Positions 36,089 through 44,570 of a stretch of DNA of 64,000 nt are shown one piece after another. The translations under genes were made by a program, and so were the position numbers. Position 1 is the first letter of the stretch, and each line of letters begins with the position of its first letter. Origin of the DNA: Oceanibacterium hippocampi (GTDB lineage Bacteria; Pseudomonadota; Alphaproteobacteria; Sneathiellales; Sneathiellaceae); contig NZ_FWFR01000003.1 of NCBI RefSeq assembly GCF_900172325.1, positions 434,001 to 498,000 of the forward strand, read 5' to 3'. Under the pieces are notes generated by a model, which saw nothing but the letters and a program-made list of their open reading frames with translations, made no database searches and was not told the origin of the DNA.

Positions 36089-36964
36089 TCAGGCGACAAG
36101 CAGCAGCGCGACACCGGCAACGGACAGTCCGACCCCGAGTGCCGCCGATGGCGCGAGCGAGCGATCGCCGCGCAGGATCCGGTTGAGGGCAAGGGTCGCC
36201 AGCGGATAGCATGCGACGATCGGCGCGACCAGCGTGACCGGGCCGCGGGCGAGCGCGGCATAAAGCGCCAGGACCGCCGCACCGTTGCAGATCCCGACCG
36301 CGGCGAACCAGAACCGCCCCCGGCGACCGGCCGAGTTCCCGGCAGCGGGCGGTTCACGCCGGCGCATCGCGGCAATGGACAGCACCACAAGGGCCGAGAC
36401 GAGGTAGCCGATCGTCGCCGCCGCGATCGGATCCGGCCATGCGATCAGGCCGAACTTCACCACCGGCTGCACAAGCCCGCGAACGAGAGCGGCCGCGAGC
36501 GGCAGGAGATAGGCCCAGCGCGGGACGGTCGATCCGTCCCGCCCGCGCCCGCGGAAGAGCAACGCGATGCCGAGGCAGATCGTCGCGATGCCGGCGAACT
36601 GCCCGGCGCTCGGGGCCTCGCCGACCAGGATGATCGCGAAGGCAACCGCGAAGAGCGGCGTCAGGTTCCCGAGCGAACCGGTAAGATCCGGGCCGATAAG
36701 CCGGTTCGCGGCGAAGGTCAGCAATGTCACCGAGACCGGGAAGACGAGCCCGGCGAAGGCGAAGAGAAGCGCGCTGTGGCGGTTCCACCCGGCCGGATCG
36801 ACGAGGACGGGCGCAAGCACCAGGAACAATCCGGCAGTGGTCGGGATGCTGATCGACGCCCCGGTCGCCGGGCCGACGCCGCGCAGCCCGAACTGGGTCA
36901 GCACGAGGGCAAGCGCGAAAGCAAATGCCGATACAAGCGAGAGCGCCAGAAGCGAACCGTCCAT
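36089..36964 (-). CDS. DMT superfamily (EamA) transporter
   Basis: A 291-residue inner-membrane protein with ten predicted helices in two EamA repeats (the first begins MDGSLLALSLVSAFAFALALVLTQFGLRG, the second near GICNGAAVLALYAALARGPVTLVAPIVACYPL). Such proteins export amino acids, nucleobases or other metabolites. The start at 36964 has about ten helices ahead of it and no obvious alternative. It faces an AT-rich region that could carry its promoter. Confidence 0.87.
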   Translation of the reverse strand: MDGSLLALSLVSAFAFALALVLTQFGLRGVGPATGASISIPTTAGLFLVLAPVLVDPAGWNRHSALLFAFAGLVFPVSVTLLTFAANRLIGPDLTGSLGNLTPLFAVAFAIILVGEAPSAGQFAGIATICLGIALLFRGRGRDGSTVPRWAYLLPLAAALVRGLVQPVVKFGLIAWPDPIAAATIGYLVSALVVLSIAAMRRREPPAAGNSAGRRGRFWFAAVGICNGAAVLALYAALARGPVTLVAPIVACYPLATLALNRILRGDRSLAPSAALGVGLSVAGVALLLVA

Positions 36965-37065
36965 GGCGCCGACAATAACGCTCGGAAGCGTGCGGATCGG
37001 CAGAAATTTGTCAGATCCTCGAACGACAGGTGGACTGTCTTTTCGCCAATCGTCAGCTAATATTC

Positions 37066-37095
37066 ATAATATAAAAACGATCCAATTTTGAACAA
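37066..37095 (-). promoter_or_regulatory. Possible sigma-70-type promoter for the DMT transporter
   Basis: On the minus strand TTGTTC (37090-37095) is followed after 18 bases by TATTAT (37066-37071), the latter 5/6 to consensus. It lies about 100 bases upstream of the transporter start, inside an AT-rich segment that stands out from the GC-rich surroundings. Confidence 0.35.
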
Positions 37096-37135
37096 ATTCA
37101 ATCCAACAGTGATTTCGATTTATGAAACAGATGAC

Positions 37136-37151
37136 TTGATTCTGAAATCAA
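37136..37151. repeat. Perfect inverted repeat TTGATT-CTGA-AATCAA in the AT-rich island
   Basis: A 6-base perfect palindrome with a 4-base spacer lies about 70 bases upstream of the small hypothetical gene at 37220. It resembles an operator, but not the FNR/FixK box, which needs four rather than six bases between TTGAT and ATCAA. No DNA-binding partner can be named. Confidence 0.4.
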
Positions 37152-37219
37152 TTGATATCACCTAGTTTTCACAGATAGAAAGGCTCGTCTCTTCGTACTC
37201 GCACGTTCCGGTTGCCGAT

Positions 37220-37573
37220 ATGGACAAACCCTACAGTGAAGCGGAAACAGCTCAGGCTGAGAAACTTCTTGCTGCCCATGGCGACGGGGCCGAGCGCGCC
37301 GCCGCCGATATCCTTGTCGACATGCTGGCGCGCGGACGCACCGAAGAGGCCATTTTCTGGCTTCGGGTCCGACGGTATCTGCGTCTTCGCTGCCAGACGG
37401 AACGCCATACAAGGCGACTCAGCGACAAGTTGATGCTGGCGATCGAGCAGGCCGTGTCACAAGGACGCTTCGACGTCGCCCGGGGACTGGTCCCGGTCGT
37501 GCACGACAACAGGCAGCATGACGAGGCAGTCAGCGAACGGCGTCGGCGAACCGACGTCGCCAACGACGATTGA
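37220..37573 (+). CDS. Small hypothetical protein
   Basis: A 117-residue soluble, highly charged protein. The N-terminal half (AQAEKLLAAHGDGAERAAADILVDMLARGRTEEAIFWLRVRRYL) is helical and resembles short uncharacterised alphaproteobacterial proteins; the C-terminal 25 residues are disordered and Arg-rich. No membrane segment or cysteine pattern is seen. The ribosome-binding site is weak. It is the only gene fed by the AT-rich region on this strand. Confidence 0.5.
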   Translation: MDKPYSEAETAQAEKLLAAHGDGAERAAADILVDMLARGRTEEAIFWLRVRRYLRLRCQTERHTRRLSDKLMLAIEQAVSQGRFDVARGLVPVVHDNRQHDEAVSERRRRTDVANDD

Positions 37574-37687
37574 ACCGTCATCGGCGTCCGCCCCTTCCAG
37601 GCGCAAAGCAATCTCCCGCAGACCATTGATCCGAACCGGCGGTGCGTGATCTATAGTGCCGTCGTTGCATCTTGGAGGAGGCTGGCC

Positions 37688-37774
37688 ATGATCGTCGAAC
37701 ACAGGACCATTCGCTGTCGCGGTCCCGTCGACGTCGCCTTGGACAGGAATCGCGAGGCGCACGGCAATGCCTGA
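37688..37774 (+). CDS. 28-codon ORF with a strong ribosome-binding site, overlapping tusA-like gene
   Basis: ATG at 37688 is preceded by GGAGGAGG at good spacing. The 28-residue product (MIVEHRTIRCRGPVDVALDR...) resembles nothing I can name, apart from a faint likeness of its first six residues to NIPSNAP starts. Its TGA overlaps the ATG of the next gene (ATGCCTGA). It may be a leader that couples translation of the sulfurtransferase-like gene, or a gene remnant. Confidence 0.4.
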   Translation: MIVEHRTIRCRGPVDVALDRNREAHGNA

Positions 37775-38036
37775 GACGAACCGGCTCGCGGCCGAAGGGG
37801 CCGTCCTCGACACTTCCGGGCTCGCCTGCCCGCTGCCGGTCCTGAAGGCGAGAAAAGCGCTTCGCGACGTCGCCCCGGGAAACATCCTCACGATCATCGC
37901 GACCGATCCCGCCTCGGTCATCGATTTCCGCCACTTTTGCGACGTGTCCGGCAACGAACTCGTCTCGCAGACGGAATCGGCGGGTATCTTCACCTACGTG
38001 ATACGTCGCGGAGAGGCCACGGCCGGCAAGCGGTGA
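37767..38036 (+). CDS. TusA-like sulfurtransferase (SirA/YedF family)
   Basis: An 89-residue protein with the family motif CPLPVLKARKAL (Cys21 as the persulfide carrier). TusA-type proteins relay sulfur for tRNA 2-thiolation, molybdenum cofactor or dissimilatory sulfur metabolism. The start overlaps the stop of a 28-codon ORF, so translation is probably coupled. It converges, 3 bases apart, on a small exported protein. Confidence 0.88.
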   Translation: MPETNRLAAEGAVLDTSGLACPLPVLKARKALRDVAPGNILTIIATDPASVIDFRHFCDVSGNELVSQTESAGIFTYVIRRGEATAGKR

Positions 38037-38039
38037 GCC

Positions 38040-38237
38040 TCAGTTCGGCGTCTTCGTCCCGCTGCCCGTCCGGTCTGCGGACGCCGTCTTCAGATCGGGA
38101 AGGACGACGACCGGGGTCTCTGCTGTCGAGGCCGTGACATGGGACTTGCCCGCGCATCCCGCCATTGCCGGCGCCGCGAGCAGCGACATCCCGGCCAGCG
38201 CCAGGCCCGTGAGTGAGATCGTCAGCAGTTTCCGCAT
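38040..38237 (-). CDS. Small exported protein or lipoprotein
   Basis: A 65-residue protein with a clear Sec signal (MRKLLTISLTGLALAGMSLLAAPAMA) followed by GCAGKSH. The A-M-A site suits signal peptidase I, while M-A-G-C could be a weak lipobox. The mature part is about 40 residues, rich in Thr, Ala and Val, with no domain. Strong ribosome-binding site GGAGAGG upstream of 38237. It lies 113 bases downstream of the nitrile hydratase operon, on the same strand. Confidence 0.68.
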   Translation of the reverse strand: MRKLLTISLTGLALAGMSLLAAPAMAGCAGKSHVTASTAETPVVVLPDLKTASADRTGSGTKTPN

Positions 38238-38349
38238 GGGACACCTCTCCTATTAGAGATCTCGCATATGGTCTGCCGACGCGACGCAGGCGTCAACCAC
38301 GATTTGCGGAATCGGTCGCTCCGAGGCGCGGCCGGAGGCCGGCGCCAGG

Positions 38350-38709
38350 TCAATCGGACGGCAGGTTGACCGGGGAACCGTGCGGTGTCGTGCGGTACGC
38401 CTCGGCCCAGCTTTCCTGTCGCGACGACCGTTCATCCGGACTGGTAAGGCCCCGGCCATCGGTCAGTTCCTCGAGCGCTGCCAGCCAGGCCCGGTAGTAT
38501 CCGCCGCCGTCCGCGTCTGCTTCGGCCGTCTGCCCGGCGAGTTTCCGGCTGAGCGTCGCTGCCCAGTCGGCCCAGCTGAAATGACCCGCGGCGGACAAGG
38601 CGACCGCCATCGCGAAGGCCTGCGCCTGCCAGGGTTCCCGGAATACGGGGCCCGCCTCGTCACCGGGCAGGACAGCCTCGGCGGCCGCCCGGAAGTTCGG
38701 ATCAGTCAC
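38350..38709 (-). CDS. Nitrile hydratase accessory protein (activator, NHase beta-like)
   Basis: A 119-residue protein read from a GTG at 38709, overlapping the nthB stop by 8 bases. FREPWQAQAFAMAVALSAAGHFSWADWAATLSRKL resembles the N-terminal part of the beta subunit; proteins of this type act as metallochaperones that swap into the complex to deliver cobalt to the alpha subunit. The frame runs upstream over nthB but only with shadow sequence. It is the last of three coupled genes. Confidence 0.82.
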   Translation of the reverse strand: MTDPNFRAAAEAVLPGDEAGPVFREPWQAQAFAMAVALSAAGHFSWADWAATLSRKLAGQTAEADADGGGYYRAWLAALEELTDGRGLTSPDERSSRQESWAEAYRTTPHGSPVNLPSD

Positions 38710-39367
38710 CGACCGGCTCCAGATACTCGTCCCAGAGATCGACCAGGACACAATCCCGGGCATTGCCCCTGCCGCCCCAGAGCTCGTTGGCGGAAAACCG
38801 CACCGCATAGACATGTTGCGGCGACTGGCCGGCCATGACGGCGTTCGTATCGGGGAGGATGAAGACACCGTGGTCGATCGAGACAACCCCCTCCCGTCCG
38901 CGTGCATAACGCGGCAGACGGGTGTGTCCGGTCGGATGCGTGTTCCTGGCCCGAACCCGCTGGCCGACGGCGAATCGCGGCGCGATGTCGGCATCGACAC
39001 GCGCCGAGCTGCCGCGCATCAGCGCCGGCAGCACCGCTTCCCCGGTCAGCGCCGGGGTCGCCCTGGGCAAAGCCGGGTCGGGCTTGCCGGTCTCGATCTC
39101 GTGACGGCTGAGCAGGCCGGTCTCGAGCATCAGGTCCACACAAGCCTCGAGCCAGCGTTCGTAGTAGGTCTTGTTGAGCTGATCCGCCGGGCTGAGCTTC
39201 TCGCGGGCGAAACGGGCGCCGTCCAGCGTCCATTTCCCGTGCGGCGCCATGGCGAGAACCAGGGCGAAGGCCCGCCGCTCCCACTCGGCATGAAAGATCG
39301 GCTCATCGCGCTCCGGGACGACCGGGCCGAAACCGTCCATGCCCCCCATGTCATGCAGACCGTTCAT
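38702..39367 (-). CDS. nthB: Nitrile hydratase beta subunit
   Basis: A 221-residue protein, of the usual length. [17 protein letters not shown] at the N-terminus, [35 protein letters not shown] in the middle, and [26 protein letters not shown] in the C-terminal SH3-like barrel are all family landmarks. It pairs with the alpha subunit to make the enzyme that hydrates nitriles to amides. Start ATG at 39367 overlaps the alpha stop (ATGA). Confidence 0.94.
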   Translation of the reverse strand: MNGLHDMGGMDGFGPVVPERDEPIFHAEWERRAFALVLAMAPHGKWTLDGARFAREKLSPADQLNKTYYERWLEACVDLMLETGLLSRHEIETGKPDPALPRATPALTGEAVLPALMRGSSARVDADIAPRFAVGQRVRARNTHPTGHTRLPRYARGREGVVSIDHGVFILPDTNAVMAGQSPQHVYAVRFSANELWGGRGNARDCVLVDLWDEYLEPVGD

Positions 39368-40011
39368 GCGCCTGCTCCCGGCAGGCTGACCTTCGCGACG
39401 CCGATCATGGCGTCGCGCCCGACGAGCGCGGCAAGCGCGGCCTCGTCCAGATGCTCGCTGCCGGCGGGCCGTTCGGGCAGGACCAGGTAGCGGAGCTCGG
39501 CGGTGCTGTCCCAGACGCGGATCTCGACATCGTCGTCGAGAACGAGGCCAAAGTCGGCCAGAACGCCGCGCGGATCGATGACCGCCCGCGAGCGGTAAGC
39601 CTGCGACTTGTACCAGGCCGGCGGCAACCCGAGCACCGGCCACGGATAACAGGAGCATAGCGTGCAGACGACGAGATTGTGGACGGTCGCCGAGTTCTCG
39701 ACCACGACCATGTCCTCACCCTGGCGACCGGTATAGCCGAACTCGGCAATCGCGGCCGAACCGTCGGCCAGCAGGCGTTCCCTGTAGGCCGGATCGGTCC
39801 AGGCCCTGGCGACCACAGCGGCCCCGTTTCGCGGTCCGATGCGGTTCTCATACGTGTCGATCAGCGCGTCGAGCGCGGCCGGATCGACGAGTCCCTTCTC
39901 GATCAGAAGCGATTCCAGCGCCTTGACCCGCAGAACGACCTCGGACGGTATGTGATCGTGTCCGTCGTCATGGGTGTCGTGATCATGCCCGTGATCGTCA
40001 TGACCGGCCAT
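39364..40011 (-). CDS. nthA: Nitrile hydratase alpha subunit, cobalt type, with a His-rich N-terminus
   Basis: A 215-residue metal-binding subunit. The claw-setting motif CTLCSC (Cys116-Cys121) has threonine in the second position, the mark of cobalt rather than iron enzymes; two of these cysteines are normally oxidised. The first 20 residues hold seven histidines and six aspartates ([20 protein letters not shown]), a likely metal-binding tail. The ATG at 40011 follows GGGAGTGGGAAG; an ATG at 40029 is possible. No amidase, aldoxime dehydratase or cobalt transporter adjoins the operon. Confidence 0.94.
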   Translation of the reverse strand: MAGHDDHGHDHDTHDDGHDHIPSEVVLRVKALESLLIEKGLVDPAALDALIDTYENRIGPRNGAAVVARAWTDPAYRERLLADGSAAIAEFGYTGRQGEDMVVVENSATVHNLVVCTLCSCYPWPVLGLPPAWYKSQAYRSRAVIDPRGVLADFGLVLDDDVEIRVWDSTAELRYLVLPERPAGSEHLDEAALAALVGRDAMIGVAKVSLPGAGA

Positions 40012-40088
40012 CTTCCCACTCCCGCACAATCATCGACTATCACGGCAGGTTAGCGGCGCAGCCCACCCGGCGCCAGAGCGACGGTCGC

Positions 40089-40141
40089 AAAACTCCCGTG
40101 CCCCGCGGCTGCGGGGCCGGATCGCACCAGGATCGGGTGCG
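40089..40141 (-). terminator. Hairpin pair after the XRE gene, possible weak terminator
   Basis: Two hairpins lie between the XRE stop and nthA: CGCACC/GGTGCG (40124-40141) and a perfect 7-base-pair GCCCCGC/GCGGGGC stem (40100-40117). On the minus strand the second is followed by ACGGGAGTTTTG, a short T-run starting 8 bases on. This may end the XRE transcript before nthA, or act as leader structure. Confidence 0.35.
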
Positions 40142-40145
40142 CCGT

Positions 40146-40607
40146 TCAGGCCGCCTTGCGGCGCCGCCTGCGCGGCGCCTTGCGCCCGGCAAGGACCTCG
40201 GTATCGAATGCCTTGACGAGCTCGAACACCCGCTTCCGGACAAGCGGCGACTTGATCCGGTAGTAGGTCTCGACGAGCGAGCGCGTCTCCTCGTCATCGC
40301 TCGCCTGGTCTTCGGCCTGCTCGTGCGAGACGGCGACCGGAGATGGCGCGGTCGCGGCCACTTCGGCCGGCATGTCGTCGAAGAAGAATGATGGCGGAAC
40401 GTCGAGCACCTGAGCGAGCTGGAAAAGCCGCGACGAGCCGATCCGATTGGCGCCGCGTTCGTATTTTTGTATTTGCTGAAAGGTGAGGCCGATTGCGAGG
40501 CCGAGCTTCTCCTGGCTCATGCCCTTGAGGTTTCGCCGCAACCGGACCCGACTGCCCACATGGATATCGATCGGATCGAGTGCCACACTAAAACTCCCTG
40601 ATGTCAT
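40146..40607 (-). CDS. XRE family helix-turn-helix regulator
   Basis: A 153-residue protein with a Cro/C1-type HTH at residues 17-70: RVRLRRNLKGMSQEKLGLAIGLTFQQIQKYERGANRIGSSRLFQLAQVL. The segment after it (FFFDDMPAE) is typical of alphaproteobacterial single-domain regulators; the C-terminus ends in a basic tail (GRKAPRRRRRKAA). It precedes nthA on the same strand with a 134-base gap, so it may or may not control the nitrile hydratase operon. Confidence 0.87.
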   Translation of the reverse strand: MTSGSFSVALDPIDIHVGSRVRLRRNLKGMSQEKLGLAIGLTFQQIQKYERGANRIGSSRLFQLAQVLDVPPSFFFDDMPAEVAATAPSPVAVSHEQAEDQASDDEETRSLVETYYRIKSPLVRKRVFELVKAFDTEVLAGRKAPRRRRRKAA

Positions 40608-40759
40608 TACACGACTTATGTTCGCCCCGATCCCCCAATCGGAGCGGATTCATACTATTGTACGGGGAAAGTTGACGCAACCGTCGTTAGAAATAGATCG
40701 ACGGGCACAGGCGGAAAAGCTGCGGAAACAACGGGTAGACACGGAGAAATCGAGCGGAC

Positions 40760-41410
40760 ATGAACGAACGGGAATTGCGCGACGAGTTGATCGCAACGGT
40801 ACGATGCTTCAACCCGCTGGGGATCAATCAGGGCACCTCCGGCAATGCCAGCGTCCGCAGCGGCGACGGCATCCTGATCACCCCCTCCGGGCTTGCCTAT
40901 GACCAGCTTGATCCGGCCGATATCGTGCATATGCGCTTTGACGGCAGTTTCAGCGTACCGCGGCAAGGACGGAAGCCGTCGAGCGAGTGGCGTTTTCACC
41001 TCGACCTGCTGCGCGAACGGCCGGACCTGAACGCCATCGTCCATACCCACGGCGTCTCGGTGACCACGCTGGCCTGTCTCGGCCGCGGCATTCCGGCGGT
41101 GCATTACATGATCGCGCTGGCCGGCGGCAACGACATCCGCTGCGCTCCCTATGCGACATTCGGGACCCAGGAACTGTCCGACCACGCGCTCGCCGCGATG
41201 CGAGACCGGAAGGCCTGCCTGCTGGCCAATCACGGCCTGATCGCGGGCGGCACCAGCCTCGCCAAGGCCCTGGCGCTGGCGGTCGAGGTCGAAACGCTCG
41301 CCGAGATCTATTGGCGGGCCCTGCAGATCGGCGAACCGGTCATCCTGTCCGACACCGAGATCGCGGCGGTCGCGGAGAAATTAGCCGCCGGCTATGGCAG
41401 CGCCGACTGA
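40760..41410 (+). CDS. Class II aldolase/adducin family protein (fuculose-phosphate-aldolase-like)
   Basis: A 216-residue zinc-dependent aldolase. NQGTSGNASVRSGDGILITPSGLAYDQLDP binds the phosphate or carboxylate, the HTHGVSVT segment holds zinc ligands and ALANHGLIAGG-like LLANHGLIAGG closes the site. The family includes L-fuculose-1-phosphate, methylthioribulose-1-phosphate and 3-oxo-tetronate-phosphate enzymes; the substrate cannot be told. It is a single gene between the XRE regulator (divergent) and the hybrid kinase. Confidence 0.85.
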   Translation: MNERELRDELIATVRCFNPLGINQGTSGNASVRSGDGILITPSGLAYDQLDPADIVHMRFDGSFSVPRQGRKPSSEWRFHLDLLRERPDLNAIVHTHGVSVTTLACLGRGIPAVHYMIALAGGNDIRCAPYATFGTQELSDHALAAMRDRKACLLANHGLIAGGTSLAKALALAVEVETLAEIYWRALQIGEPVILSDTEIAAVAEKLAAGYGSAD

Positions 41411-41561
41411 ACGTCCGGGAAGATCGAGACACCTGGCCGCCGCGCGCCCTGACGAATGCGGTAGCCGAATATTCCTTAAGCTGGCAATATCGCGAAAATG
41501 AGTATCGACTGAGCACTTTAATCACGTCGCTGCCGTTCCAGCTCGAGGCGTCTCACGTATC

Positions 41562-44552
41562 ATGTTCGCTCCCGGTCATCTTGGCAAACATGGTATGTTT
41601 GCGTTCGAGCCGTCGAGCGGCCGTCCGATCTGGTCGGTCGAGCTTTTCGAGCTCCTCGGGTTCACGCCGGCCCCCGCGCCTCCCGCTCTCCGCCAGCTTC
41701 TGAAGCGCCTCGACAGCAGCGACCGCGCCGCCGCGATCACGCTGCTTCGCGCCCTGCGGCGGGGCGAGATCCCGGAAGAGCGCGTATTCTCCTGGCGAGA
41801 ACGGACGGGCGCCCCCTTGCGGCTGGTCGTACGTCCGGCTTCCCGGGCCGGACCGTCCGAAACCGGCTTCCCGATCAGCGGGATCGTGCAGGTCATCGGA
41901 GCATCCGGCGCCCGGCCGCCAGAGACGTTGACCGGCGTACTCGACCGCCACGGCCGGGAAGGCGTTCTCGTGCATCGCGACTTGAAGCCGTTGCATGCGA
42001 ATGCCGCGGCGGCGCGCTATCTGGGCCTGGGCACGCCCGACGATATCCTCGCCATGGCCTCCGTCGCCGAACTGTTTCCGGCCGATGCTCGTGCCGCGAT
42101 GTCGACAGGCGAGACCATGTTCGACGTCGAGATACTGGGCAGCGACGGCGATCCGGTTCTGCTGGAATGCGCCCGTCACGAGGTCGATTGGCCCGGCGGA
42201 CCGGCCACGCTGTTGCTGTTGCGCGATGTCTCCCGGCGGCGCGCGGCCGAGCGCGCCATGGCCGCGACCGAGGCCCGGCTTGGCGACTTCGCCGAAGCCG
42301 CTTCCGACTGGTTGTGGGAGACCGATGCGGACCTGCGGTTGCGCTTTGTCTCGCTGAAGAGGAAGGGCAAGGATTCCGGCCTGGCCCGGCTTCTCGGCCT
42401 CAATCCCTGGGAACTGCCCGGCGCCAATGTCGACGATCCCGCGTGGCAGCGCCACCAGAGCGACATTAAGGCGAGACGGCAGTTCCGGAATTTCCGCTTC
42501 GCCTACCGCGATGCCAAGGACCGATGGCGCCATGGCGAGGTGAGCGGCAAACCCTGTTTCGACGAGGCCGGGCGGTTCATCGGCTATCGGGGTGCCGGCC
42601 GGGATATCACGCTTCGGGTCCTGGCCGAGGAGAAACGAGACGACCAGCGCCTGCTCCTTCAGACGGTCCTCGACGCGGTGCCGATGATCATCACGCTGAA
42701 GGATACCGGCAACCGCGTGGTCTACCATAATCGCTACGCGGTCGATCATTATGGCCTTACCGGTCGGGACGTCATCGGCAAGACGCCCTTCGATCTGTTC
42801 CCTGAGGATTTCGCCCGCGCCGTCGTCGCGCATGACCGGGAGGTGATCGACAGCGGCGATAGCCGGAAATTCTTCGAAGCCGAGCTCGTGCTCGAGGACA
42901 AGGTCATCCAGACGCTTTCCAACAAGATCCCGCTGCGCAACGAGGCTGGCGAGACCACCGGGATCCTGACCATCGCCATCGACATCTCCGACTGGAAGAC
43001 GGCCCTGGCCGAGCTCGAACTCAGCGAGAAGGCCCTACGGAAGCAGGCCGCGATGCTCGAGAACACGCTCGAAAACATCGATCAGGGGCTGCTGGTACTG
43101 GATGCCCGGCAACGCATCCTGCTGATCAATCAGCGGGCGCGGGTATTGTTCGCCCTGCCCGAGGGGGCCGCTTTGCCCGGCAAGCCGCTGCTGGACGGCC
43201 TGGCCAGCGAAATCGGCACCAATCTCCACCTGATCCGTGAAGCCTCCTCGGAACTGCCGGATGCCGGCGGCGAAGGCGACGTCACCCCGGGGCATACGAC
43301 GAGCGTCCTGCCCGGCGGCACCATCGTCGAAGTCGGCGTCAATCAGGGCGCCGATGGCGGCAGTGTCATCACCATCACGGACATAACCGGACGACGGGCC
43401 TTGCAGGAGCAGGTGCGCCAGCTCCAGAAAATGGAGGCGGTCGGTCATCTGACCGGTGGAATCGCCCACGAGTTCAACAATCTGCTCGCCGTCATCGTCG
43501 GCAACCTGGAACTGATCGAACACGATCTCACCACGTCCGACAATCGCGCGAGCCGCATGGCCAAAGTGTTCGGCGCAATCGAACGCGGCGCCGAACTGAC
43601 TCAGCGCCTGCTTGCCTTCTCGCGGCGCCAGACCCTGACGCCGCGCAATGCGGATACCGGGATGCTGCTGGCCGACATGGCCGAATGGATCCGTCGCGCG
43701 GTCGGCCCGGGTGTCGAGGTCTCCGTCGACTGCGTTCCGGGGATCTGGCCGCTTCGCGTCGATGTCGATCAACTCGAACAGGCCGTCATCAACATCGCGC
43801 TGAACGCCCGCGATGCGATGAACGGCACCGGCCGCTTCCGGATCCAGGCCGAGAACACGCGCCTCGATCAGGAATTCGCCGAATCGCACGCCGATACACG
43901 GCCCGGCGACTACGTCTGCCTTACCTTCAGCGACACCGGCCGCGGCATGTCGCACGCCGTTCGCGACCGCGCCTTCGACCCCTTCTTCACGACCAAGGAA
44001 GTCGGCCAGGGCACCGGGCTCGGCCTGTCCATGGTCTATGGATTCGTGAAGCAGTCGGGTGGCGATGTGCAGATCGACAGCACGCCCGGCGAAGGGACAA
44101 GCTTCCGCCTTTATCTGCCGCGCGCCTGGGACCGCGTCTTCCCGGGTTCCGGCGAGGACCGCATGTCGGGCCAGCCGACCGCGCGGCGGAAGCATGTTCT
44201 CGTCGCGTCGGACGATCGGGAATTCGGACGCAGCATGGCGGACATCCTCGACGGCCTAGGCTATCACGTCACCGCCGCCGACAGCGCTGCGAACGCGCTC
44301 CACATCGCCGGCGACAGCGAGACCATCGACCTGCTCATCGCCGACCTGCATATCCGGGGAACCCCGGACGGCCCGGCACTCGCCCGCGAAATCGCCGCGC
44401 ACCAGCCCGGTATCGCGGTCATCTTCATATCCGGCCGGCCCGATCTTGATGGCGGGATCGACAGCCACGCAACGGTCTTCCTGAAGCGGCCGCTTCGCGC
44501 CGAAACCGTGGCGCGCGCCGTCCGCAAGGCACTCGGCGAGCGCGGGATCTAG
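41562..44552 (+). CDS. PAS-containing hybrid sensor histidine kinase/response regulator
   Basis: A 996-residue signalling protein without obvious membrane segments. At least three PAS-type segments precede a HisKA domain whose phosphoacceptor is His636 in GGIAHEFNNLLAVIVGN. The HATPase domain has the N box (NIALNARDAM), G1 box DTGRGMS and GTGLGLSMVYGF. The C-terminal receiver (VLVASDDREFG...LLIADLHIRG, Asp928) retains the phosphoacceptor, though the first acidic pair reads S-D-D. No separate regulator gene adjoins it. ATG at 41562 chosen; an in-frame ATG at 41595 is possible. Confidence 0.9.
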   Translation: MFAPGHLGKHGMFAFEPSSGRPIWSVELFELLGFTPAPAPPALRQLLKRLDSSDRAAAITLLRALRRGEIPEERVFSWRERTGAPLRLVVRPASRAGPSETGFPISGIVQVIGASGARPPETLTGVLDRHGREGVLVHRDLKPLHANAAAARYLGLGTPDDILAMASVAELFPADARAAMSTGETMFDVEILGSDGDPVLLECARHEVDWPGGPATLLLLRDVSRRRAAERAMAATEARLGDFAEAASDWLWETDADLRLRFVSLKRKGKDSGLARLLGLNPWELPGANVDDPAWQRHQSDIKARRQFRNFRFAYRDAKDRWRHGEVSGKPCFDEAGRFIGYRGAGRDITLRVLAEEKRDDQRLLLQTVLDAVPMIITLKDTGNRVVYHNRYAVDHYGLTGRDVIGKTPFDLFPEDFARAVVAHDREVIDSGDSRKFFEAELVLEDKVIQTLSNKIPLRNEAGETTGILTIAIDISDWKTALAELELSEKALRKQAAMLENTLENIDQGLLVLDARQRILLINQRARVLFALPEGAALPGKPLLDGLASEIGTNLHLIREASSELPDAGGEGDVTPGHTTSVLPGGTIVEVGVNQGADGGSVITITDITGRRALQEQVRQLQKMEAVGHLTGGIAHEFNNLLAVIVGNLELIEHDLTTSDNRASRMAKVFGAIERGAELTQRLLAFSRRQTLTPRNADTGMLLADMAEWIRRAVGPGVEVSVDCVPGIWPLRVDVDQLEQAVINIALNARDAMNGTGRFRIQAENTRLDQEFAESHADTRPGDYVCLTFSDTGRGMSHAVRDRAFDPFFTTKEVGQGTGLGLSMVYGFVKQSGGDVQIDSTPGEGTSFRLYLPRAWDRVFPGSGEDRMSGQPTARRKHVLVASDDREFGRSMADILDGLGYHVTAADSAANALHIAGDSETIDLLIADLHIRGTPDGPALAREIAAHQPGIAVIFISGRPDLDGGIDSHATVFLKRPLRAETVARAVRKALGERGI

Positions 44553-44570
44553 GATCGGCCCACCGACCGC

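Noticed and set aside
37136-37151. FNR/FixK-type box reading of TTGAT...ATCAA
   Set aside because: The two halves are separated by six rather than four bases, so it does not match the FNR consensus; kept only as an unassigned palindrome.
40012-40145. Cobalamin or cobalt riboswitch before the nitrile hydratase operon
   Set aside because: The 134-base gap is too short for a cobalamin riboswitch and has no B12-box; only simple hairpins are present.
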